Assembly: GCF_009833095.1 (NCBI RefSeq)
Contig: NZ_QRCB01000030.1
Coordinates: forward strand, 27,712-91,711
Direction of reading: 5' to 3'
Length of the DNA: 64,000 nucleotides
DNA from: Nitrosomonas sp. JL21
GTDB taxonomy: Bacteria > Pseudomonadota > Gammaproteobacteria > Burkholderiales > Nitrosomonadaceae
Below are positions 57,933-64,000 of the stretch, piece after piece. The first letter of the stretch is position 1. The number at the start of each line of letters is the position of its first letter. A model generated the notes under the pieces. It made no database searches and was not told the DNA's origin. It saw only the letters and a program-made list of their open reading frames with translations. Made by a program: the position numbers and the translations under genes.

Positions 57933-59171
57933 TTAGTTAACAGAGATGGCAGAAGGTTTGGTCAAGTGGAGGGGAGCGCGGGTGAAAATTTTTACTGCCC
58001 ATAGATCCCGGTCGCGCGCGGGATCGATATCCTCGAGCCACGATTTCAACGTTCCTTGCGTTTGTTTGGTTCGCCATCCGGTGAGCAAGCGCCAACCCAG
58101 AATGGCTGTAGAGATCAAATGCCAGATCACGACCAGCAGCAATCCAAGTGCAGGCTGGTCGATGAGCCATCCATACGTCAGCAGAATGAGATTGGGATTG
58201 CGCCGAGCGGTGATGAGGCGGTTGAAGGAATCGAGCTTTTCCCAGATGAACATGTCGAAATGCGCCAGCCAATAGTGAAAAATACCTTCACAAATCCGCC
58301 CGCCGACGTAGCCGATGAACATCAACACCATCAGTATGCCGAGGCCGCTGATGGGCGTGGCGGTAGTGGATAAGCCCACTCCCCATGCCAGATACCAGAG
58401 CGGCGGGTGAATGATATCCAATCCATGATCGAGAATGTCTCCCCAACGGCTTGACGTGACGGTCACGCGCGCCAGCTTGCCATCCACGGTGTCCAGAAAG
58501 GTCATGAGCCAACCCATCAACAAGCCGATAGCAAACCAGCCGAACCAGAAGGCGAATCCCGCCAGAACGGCAAATACGACGCTGGCATAGGTGACATGAT
58601 TGGGTTGCCAGCCGTGCCGCACACATAGCTGGGTTACCCAGAATGCCGGGACTGGCCAGACCCATTTCGTAACGAGATCGGTGACGCCTTTGTACGAACC
58701 GGAAAACAGTTCATTTTCCAATAATGAGCGATTGGAGTCGCTGATCGGGAAAATATACGGCGGATCTTTTTTCTTGAGGTTTTTCTGAACGTCGATGTTC
58801 AGGTCGGATAAGTGGATGCGCGGAAGAATCAGCGATGCGAATTTGTGATGATGATCGGCGCTGCTGTTCAAATTTCTCAGGAGCGGAGCTGCCTGATTGC
58901 CATCTGAACGTATCGCCGCAGGACAGTCATCGTTACTGTTCAATACGACTTTCTTTTCCAAACCCAGTATCGCGCTGATGACCCGCGCATCGAACAAAAA
59001 ATTGGCGTTAAGGAAAAGAACAGGCGCGGTGTCGGGAATCGTGTCGACAGCATTGACAAGCTTGATGTTTTGATGCGAGCTGAGCATGCGTTGCAAGCGT
59101 TCCCGACCCGTGAGCCCCCAAATTTTGGTGTCATTTTCACCGAAAATATAAATATATGTTGAAGTCGACAT
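57933..59171 (-). CDS. CDP-alcohol phosphatidyltransferase with degenerate nucleotidyltransferase-like N-terminus
   Basis: A 412-residue membrane enzyme. The catalytic motif D-x2-D-G-x2-A-R-x8-G-x3-D-x3-D is complete in DTVDGKLARVTVTSSRWGDI followed by LDHGLD. Several membrane segments surround it (FAVLAGFAFWFGWFAIGLLM and later ones). Residues ~1-150 resemble a worn nucleotidyltransferase (IYIFGENDTKIWGLTGRERL) and lack its active-site motif, recalling the fused cytidylyltransferase/CDP-alcohol enzymes of inositol-phosphate synthesis. Start ATG 59171 is chosen over a distant TTG. Product is unknown. Confidence 0.82.
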   Translation of the reverse strand: MSTSTYIYIFGENDTKIWGLTGRERLQRMLSSHQNIKLVNAVDTIPDTAPVLFLNANFLFDARVISAILGLEKKVVLNSNDDCPAAIRSDGNQAAPLLRNLNSSADHHHKFASLILPRIHLSDLNIDVQKNLKKKDPPYIFPISDSNRSLLENELFSGSYKGVTDLVTKWVWPVPAFWVTQLCVRHGWQPNHVTYASVVFAVLAGFAFWFGWFAIGLLMGWLMTFLDTVDGKLARVTVTSSRWGDILDHGLDIIHPPLWYLAWGVGLSTTATPISGLGILMVLMFIGYVGGRICEGIFHYWLAHFDMFIWEKLDSFNRLITARRNPNLILLTYGWLIDQPALGLLLVVIWHLISTAILGWRLLTGWRTKQTQGTLKSWLEDIDPARDRDLWAVKIFTRAPLHLTKPSAISVN

Positions 59172-59453
59172 GAGATGAATGATTGCTGATTGATGGGATC
59201 TGGATTGAGTGTTCAATCGTCAGATGGCTAAGTCATAGAATCAATGGCGCCGCTGATGGGATTTTAGACAGTTTATGGTCACAATGACAGCTTATTCGCA
59301 GATTATTCCTTATAGAAGCTCTGAAAGACTACCGTACTTGATCATATTGCTTGGCATCGGGTTTGCGATATTCATTCATGCTTCGTCAACTGTGTTTTTC
59401 ATCCGATGCCGCAATTTGCCTACTGAATATCCGCTATCGTGCCCGGAGCTTCG

Positions 59454-60515
59454 TCAAAAAGTTCTGCGTAACCACACATTCGCCACGATGATCATGGTTA
59501 AGCTCGGCACCAGTGCGATGGCGGCAGGGTTTACATGTAATATGAGCCCGACGTTGGCGATGATTTGATCAATCAGATACACGGCCACGCCGATCAAGGC
59601 CGCAAACACCAGTTTATTGCTCAGACCGGTGCGGATCGAGCCGAACACAAACGGAATGGAGAGCAGCAGCATCGCAATGGTCATGAACGCACTGCCGACT
59701 TTACGCCATAATGCTAGGGCATATGCATCGGCATCTTGGCTGGTGCTGCGCAGAAATTCAACATGGCGCACCAATTCCACCGGAGAAAGGCTTTCCGGCG
59801 GTTTGGTCAGTGTCAAGACATCTTCAGGATTCAGAAACGAGGGCCAATCCAGGAAATCGGCATGTTGTATCGTGATTTGATCGCCGGAAAACGTCCGGAT
59901 GACGACATTATTCAATCTCCAGATGTCGTCATTAACGATGTCGGCAGACTCGGCCAATGTGTGGGTCTGCAAGAAACCTTCCTGATCGATCTGCAGGATT
60001 TCAATGCCGATGGCTTTTTTAGTGTGCAGCATATGACCGATGCGCAGGATGTTTTTTTCGTTTCGTGTCCAGATGCCCAGATTCTTGCCAAGCTCGGCAC
60101 TTTGTTCCAGTGCAAGAGCGCGCAGGGTGATGGCTTTCTGTTGCAGTTGGGGTGCGACGAATTGTTCCAGCGCGGCTACGCTGAGCAGCAAAACCATGCC
60201 GATACTGAGCGGCGCCAGACTGATGCGCAGTGGAGATAGGCCGGCAACGCGCATGGCAATCAGCTCGGAATGCACCGCTAATTTTCCGAGCGCGATGACA
60301 GTGCCCAGCAAAGCCACGAAAGGCGCGATTTGAATAAATCTGCGCGGCAGGAGCAGGGCAGTGTACCAGAAGGCGTCGTGGACGCGGTAGGTGCCTCGAC
60401 CGACATCATCGAGCTGATCGAGTAAATCGAAGAAACTGAATAACGGCAGAAGAATCGCAATGGCGATCATAAAACCGATCTGTACCTGATAGGCGATATA
60501 GCGATAAATGACCAT
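59454..60515 (-). CDS. lptG: LPS export ABC permease LptG
   Basis: A ~353-residue inner-membrane permease of the Lpt machine, which extracts lipopolysaccharide. Six membrane helices in the usual 3+3 order around a periplasmic beta-jellyroll. N-terminal YIAYQVQIGFMIAIAILLPL, FFDLLDQLDDVGRGTY, then SELIAMRVAGLSPLRISLAP (the coupling helix region). Start at ATG 60515, two bases after the lptF stop. Here it is second in order, so LptG. Confidence 0.85.
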   Translation of the reverse strand: MVIYRYIAYQVQIGFMIAIAILLPLFSFFDLLDQLDDVGRGTYRVHDAFWYTALLLPRRFIQIAPFVALLGTVIALGKLAVHSELIAMRVAGLSPLRISLAPLSIGMVLLLSVAALEQFVAPQLQQKAITLRALALEQSAELGKNLGIWTRNEKNILRIGHMLHTKKAIGIEILQIDQEGFLQTHTLAESADIVNDDIWRLNNVVIRTFSGDQITIQHADFLDWPSFLNPEDVLTLTKPPESLSPVELVRHVEFLRSTSQDADAYALALWRKVGSAFMTIAMLLLSIPFVFGSIRTGLSNKLVFAALIGVAVYLIDQIIANVGLILHVNPAAIALVPSLTMIIVANVWLRRTF

Positions 60516-60517
60516 GA

Positions 60518-61591
60518 TCAGTGAGCCTGCCTTCGTTTCCTGATGATTATCGCATAAGTGGCGAGTCCGCACGCCATGAGCAATTCCAGCCACCATACGC
60601 CGGGTATACTGCCCACGACACCCTGTTCCACCCAGGTTTTGGCCAATCCCGCCAAATTGTAATAACCGGCGAACACCAGCGCTGCGATCAGATAGGTGCG
60701 ATCGCTTTTATCCTGCCGCGGGGAGATGCGAATAAACGCAATTGCGATCAGCGCCAGCAGGATGGTGGCCAACGGGCGGGAAATTCGCCATTGCAGTTCG
60801 GCGATGTCGCGGGGTTGAGAGGACTCCCACAATGTCCGGGTCGCGGCGGCTTTGCGCCGGTAGTTCATGACATATTCGGTATCGATAAAATAAGTCATAT
60901 CCTTGAATTGAATCACGTCATCGATGGTGGCGTTGCTGCTCAATCGATATACGATGCCATCGGATAACAGGATGTGGGGTCTATGATCGGCCGCGGTCGG
61001 CTGAACCTGCTGCGCGTGCTGGGCGAGGACGATTTCGCTGCCTTCCGGGCGTTTGATATAGTGAAAAATATCGTTCATCTGTTTGGCAGCATCATTCTTG
61101 CTGCGCACGTACACAATTCTGCCGGTGCGCTCGCTGCCATGGAAACGTCCGGCCTGAAAGCGATTGGTGTTCAGCTCGGCTTCCGCCTGAGCATCCAGAA
61201 TATAACTTTCGGCATACGCCCATGGCCGTACATACGATGACAGCATGCCGCTGACGAATCCTACCGGAATGGCGACGGTCAATACCGTGAGCACGATTCG
61301 CGTACCGCTGATGCCGACCGAGCGGATGACATTCAGCTCCTGATCCTTGTTCAGTCTGCCCAAGCCCATGATGACTGAAATATACAACGCGATCGGAATC
61401 AGCACTTCCAATGCAATCAGCGTCTTCAGCAATACCAGCTTAAGTAATGCCGCGATGCCGAGTGTTTCGGTGACAGCGCCCGCCAATAAGCGGGCGCTGC
61501 TGAAACTGGCGAACAATCCGACAAGAATCAGAAGGACTACCGTGAAAGGCAGCAGTATTTCGCGTGCGATATATCGTTCAATCAGTTTCAT
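60518..61591 (-). CDS. lptF: LPS export ABC permease LptF
   Basis: A 357-residue partner permease of LptG. RYIAREILLPFTVVLLILVG starts the first helix; INVIRSVGISGTRIVLTVL-type coupling helix (ELNVIRSVGISGTRI) and a periplasmic jellyroll follow, with three C-terminal helices ending in ATYAIIIRKRRQAH. It starts 27 bases after the MobA-like gene, so it is within the same minus-strand block. Confidence 0.88.
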   Translation of the reverse strand: MKLIERYIAREILLPFTVVLLILVGLFASFSSARLLAGAVTETLGIAALLKLVLLKTLIALEVLIPIALYISVIMGLGRLNKDQELNVIRSVGISGTRIVLTVLTVAIPVGFVSGMLSSYVRPWAYAESYILDAQAEAELNTNRFQAGRFHGSERTGRIVYVRSKNDAAKQMNDIFHYIKRPEGSEIVLAQHAQQVQPTAADHRPHILLSDGIVYRLSSNATIDDVIQFKDMTYFIDTEYVMNYRRKAAATRTLWESSQPRDIAELQWRISRPLATILLALIAIAFIRISPRQDKSDRTYLIAALVFAGYYNLAGLAKTWVEQGVVGSIPGVWWLELLMACGLATYAIIIRKRRQAH

Positions 61592-61618
61592 GCATCGTCA
61601 TTCGGTCAGCTTCGGCAG

Positions 61619-62467
61619 TCATTCGCTACGGTCAATCATTGCTGGTATCGCGGTATGCGGTTTGCCAGCCAGTATCGATTCAGCCAGGTGCAGATCCTCG
61701 ATTTTATCGACATCGACACCGGCGCGGGGATCATCGAGCACGATGGCTTCAATGTCGACGCCTGCTTTTTGGGAAATGGCAGCTAGGGCGTGCTGCAGGG
61801 TCAAGCGCCCGAACAGATAGGAAAGAACAGTTCGCCACCCAAGAACTTGCGCGATGAGACGCCACGGGCGCTTGCGTAAATCCTCCGCTTGCCGCCAGAA
61901 TCCGACCAGAGTCCGCCCTTGCGGTTTAAAGGTGAATAAATTGCAACCGCAGAACCCGCCATCACGCAGCTTTATCACAGTGCGCTTTGAATGGGGAAAT
62001 GCAGCGGCGATATGCTGTTGCTCAATGGTGCCGGCAGTGGCGTCGGCGTTAGTTTCTATTGATTTGTGCAGGAAATCCCGCACGATGTCCGGTGTCAGCA
62101 GCGCATGATCAGCCGTGGTCACTAATACTGGCAGATTGCTTGGGATGTGATTGAGGCAGCTTTCGGCGCTGCGGCTCGGAGAGTCCAGATTGGGCAACCA
62201 GATGATTCGGCCAGCGGCGATGCGCCGTTCCAATTCCGGGCATTGCGCGTGCAGTGCTTGCGGCGGGCCGCATAACACAACGGTACCGATCAGATCGCAA
62301 GCCGCCAGCGCATCCAGAACGCGGATCACCATCGGTATGCCGCCGACGGGCGCGAACGCTTTGCAGGCCGCGCCGGTATAACGTGTGATAGGATCCTTAT
62401 CGGTGCGATCGGCGGCTAGAACAATGGCGGCAAATTGCTGCCGAGCGCCTTCAAGCTCGTCATTCAC
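61619..62467 (-). CDS. MobA-like NTP transferase domain protein
   Basis: A 282-residue nucleotidyltransferase-fold protein: FAAIVLAADRTDKDPI, a modified form of the usual LAAGxGxRxG loop, then CKAFAPVGGIPMVIRVLDAL with the conserved Lys and TTADHALLTPDIVRDF, where the Asp binds metal. It starts at GTG 62467, overlapping the GNAT-like gene by four bases (GTGA). The altered loop makes the nucleotide and sugar or alcohol phosphate uncertain. Likely partner of the CDP-alcohol enzyme and lipid kinase in the same block. Confidence 0.78.
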   Translation of the reverse strand: MNDELEGARQQFAAIVLAADRTDKDPITRYTGAACKAFAPVGGIPMVIRVLDALAACDLIGTVVLCGPPQALHAQCPELERRIAAGRIIWLPNLDSPSRSAESCLNHIPSNLPVLVTTADHALLTPDIVRDFLHKSIETNADATAGTIEQQHIAAAFPHSKRTVIKLRDGGFCGCNLFTFKPQGRTLVGFWRQAEDLRKRPWRLIAQVLGWRTVLSYLFGRLTLQHALAAISQKAGVDIEAIVLDDPRAGVDVDKIEDLHLAESILAGKPHTAIPAMIDRSE

Positions 62468-63600
62468 AGTGTTTTTCCATAGATGCGATAGCGTTTGTAA
62501 GGTTTGCTGCCGATACTGTCGAGTATATTGCGCATGGCGACATTATCTTCCAGGATCCAGGACAATTCGACTTCCCGGATGCCATGTTCGATGCCGACCT
62601 GGCGTGGCGCATCGATGACCAGACACGCCAATGCCATGCCCGTCGGGGTATTATGAAATTCCTTGCGGACACCCATCAATGGAATGCGGGCAGTGCGAAT
62701 GTCGTGATGTTTGATTTTTCTAATGAGTTTGAGCCAACCGAACGGAAACAAGCTGCCGTTCAGCTCGTGCAATACTTCATTGAGATTGGGGAGCCCGACC
62801 ATGAACGCCGCCGGCTTGCCCTTGACTTCGGCAATCTGGATATACTCATCCGGTAACAATAGCCGCAAGCTGTTTCCCAGTTCTGCAAATTCTTCCTGGG
62901 TGAACGGAATGAATCCCCAGTTCTCGGACCAGGCGTCGTTGAAAATATCGCGCAGCACCTCCATTTCCGCCGCGAATTGATCGCGTTTCAATGTGCGTAA
63001 CGTGATCCGGGACGAGAAACGGTTGATCAGCAACTGCATCACGCGGGGTATTTCAAAATCGACATTGATTTTATACGCCAGTAAATCCTTTACCGGCAAA
63101 TAGCCCTGCTCTTCCAGTAACGGCGCATACCAGCGCGGAGAGTGCGGCATCATCACAACCGGCGGGGTATCGAAGCCATCGACCAGAATGCCGCATTCCT
63201 GGTTGATCGACAGATTGAACGGGCCAGTGATGCGGCGAATTTGCCGCGAGGCCAGCCACGCTTCGGCATGCAGCAACAGAGCGTTCAAGACTTCGGAATC
63301 ATCGATGCATTCGAGCAGCCCGAAATGTCCGCTATCCGAACCATAACGCTCCTGATGCAAAGAGTCGATCTGGGCGCTGATCCGTCCCACGGGTTGACCG
63401 TTTTGATACGCTACCCATGCCTGCCACTCGCCGTGTTTAAAATAAGGATTGAAGCGGGAGAAATGAAATCGTCGCTCCAGTCGCAATGGAGGTACCCACA
63501 TCGGGTCATTGGCATACACGTGCCAGGGCACATCGATGAATTTCCCCATGTCACGATAGGACATCACCGGGCGTACAACTAAAGCTTTATTACCAGTCAT
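62464..63600 (-). CDS. GNAT-like N-acyltransferase protein
   Basis: A ~378-residue protein resembling the GNAT-fold family found next to lipid-headgroup genes. N-terminal WHVYANDPMWVPPLRLERRF is typical; HFGLLECIDDSEVLNALLLH and GPFNLSINQECGILVDGFDT form the acyltransferase centre; the C-terminal half holds GMALACLVIDAPRQ and VELSWILEDNVAMRNILDSI, the second GNAT-type lobe. Start ATG 63600 is preferred over a longer frame. It overlaps the MobA-like gene, so the two are translationally coupled. Acyl donor and acceptor are unknown. Confidence 0.75.
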   Translation of the reverse strand: MTGNKALVVRPVMSYRDMGKFIDVPWHVYANDPMWVPPLRLERRFHFSRFNPYFKHGEWQAWVAYQNGQPVGRISAQIDSLHQERYGSDSGHFGLLECIDDSEVLNALLLHAEAWLASRQIRRITGPFNLSINQECGILVDGFDTPPVVMMPHSPRWYAPLLEEQGYLPVKDLLAYKINVDFEIPRVMQLLINRFSSRITLRTLKRDQFAAEMEVLRDIFNDAWSENWGFIPFTQEEFAELGNSLRLLLPDEYIQIAEVKGKPAAFMVGLPNLNEVLHELNGSLFPFGWLKLIRKIKHHDIRTARIPLMGVRKEFHNTPTGMALACLVIDAPRQVGIEHGIREVELSWILEDNVAMRNILDSIGSKPYKRYRIYGKTL

Positions 63601-63791
63601 GCTGTCGGGGTGGTTGGTGGAAAATGAACAAGAGTGGAACTCAATAACCGATTCATTACAAGATTGCACATTATAGCCGCTAGAAATGGCTATTCATACT
63701 TTTTAGTGGAATGAGCGAGCTTGACCTAAAAGCGCTATGATTCGACGGCCTTCAGCGGTTTCTCGCGGGTGATGGATTGATAGCTGTTGAA

Positions 63792-63821
63792 TGAATCCCC
63801 TCAGTCTGGCTGAGGGATTCA
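63792..63821. repeat. Near-perfect hairpin (GAATCCC...GGGATTC)
   Basis: TGAATCCCCTCAG and CTGAGGGATTCA form a stem with one bulged C and a 5-base loop. It may be a terminator for a gene beyond the window or part of the adjacent repeat cluster. Confidence 0.6.
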
Positions 63822-63844
63822 TTAAAAGCAATTCTCGCAATGTC

Positions 63845-63884
63845 GCGGGAGCGCTCTTTCTGCGATGAGAAAGAGCGCTCCCGC
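63845..63884. repeat. Perfect 17-bp inverted repeat with 6-base loop
   Basis: GCGGGAGCGCTCTTTCT and AGAAAGAGCGCTCCCGC are exact complements around GCGATG. The inner GAGCGCTC is itself palindromic. No T-run follows directly, so it is not a plain terminator. Confidence 0.85.
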
Positions 63885-63913
63885 TTGTCGGTTTAATCTC
63901 TGCGGGTACAATT

Positions 63914-63942
63914 CCCCGCTGCTTGCGGCGGGGTGCTTTATT
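63914..63942 (+). repeat. Palindromic REP-like repeat, copy 2
   Basis: CCCCGCTGCTTGCGGCGGGG followed by TGCTTTATT, matching the copy at 30361-30389 except for one compensated stem base pair. The hairpin closes with a wobble pair near the loop. Confidence 0.78.
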
Positions 63943-64000
63943 CCTTTAGTGACCAGATATTGGTACTAAAGTTGGAGACCGACTGGTCATAGCCCGTGAG

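Larger units (their letters stand above)
63601..64000. other. Right-end non-coding region rich in palindromes
   Basis: About 400 bases after the end of the last gene with no supported coding region. It contains three palindromes listed separately. Frames on both strands are short and lack ribosome-binding sites; the sequence runs off the window. Confidence 0.6.

Noticed and set aside
1..64000. CRISPR arrays, tRNA and rRNA genes
   Set aside because: No regularly spaced repeats of suitable length, no cloverleaf-like sequence and no rRNA-like stretch were seen; a dedicated scan could still find a tRNA.

Overview
The window looks like the chromosome of a betaproteobacterium close to Nitrosomonas. 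This is inferred from gene content: three SmbP-type small metal-binding proteins (a family described from Nitrosomonas europaea), a urea transporter, the metX-metW pair, and a betaproteobacterial set of housekeeping genes. Base composition is moderate. I see no rRNA, tRNA, CRISPR array, prophage or intact insertion sequence. The left edge cuts metX and the right edge ends in repeat-rich non-coding DNA.

Layout. 1-5.4 kb: metX (partial), metW, a DUF455 ferritin-like protein and a CheB-CheR-PAS-GAF hybrid that stops at the start of a last PAS unit. 5.6-14.8 kb: a five-gene minus-strand unit, sulfide:quinone oxidoreductase - DUF2892 - TolC-like - membrane fusion protein - RND pump, facing a plus-strand thioesterase and a persulfide-dioxygenase-like metallo-hydrolase. 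15-29.5 kb: a stress and envelope island with a DUF1328 membrane peptide, an FAD/Rieske oxidoreductase, a MEDS sensor protein, a SleB-type hydrolase, a tandem smbP triplet, egtB-egtD, a Crp/Fnr regulator, a KGG-repeat protein, a flavin monooxygenase - TetR - urea transporter unit, and OsmC. 29.5-37 kb: an accessory, AT-richer zone with an IS256 relic, a frameshifted FG-GAP/RTX protein, small unknown proteins, a secreted lipase-like hydrolase, SppA, tiny lipoproteins and palindromic repeats. 37-55 kb: mostly core genes, roxA-like oxygenase, msrB, accA-tilS, rmlB-rmlD, a small lipoprotein, dapA-bamC, clpB with a clear sigma-32 promoter, a GGDEF/EAL protein, a membrane-anchored glutamate-synthase-like protein, nadC and rlpA. 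55.2-63.6 kb: a minus-strand block of DUF2959 lipoprotein, lipid-kinase/nucleotidyltransferase fusion, CDP-alcohol phosphatidyltransferase, lptG, lptF, a MobA-like nucleotidyltransferase and a GNAT-like protein.

Functionally three themes stand out: reactive sulfur handling (SQR, persulfide dioxygenase, ergothioneine genes, OsmC, MsrB), metal and envelope stress (SmbP triplet, RND pump, small lipoproteins, SleB, RlpA), and a possible undescribed lipid-headgroup pathway sharing a transcription block with the LPS exporter genes lptFG. The last is the best candidate for a new system. All functions are read from sequence motifs only; no database search was run.
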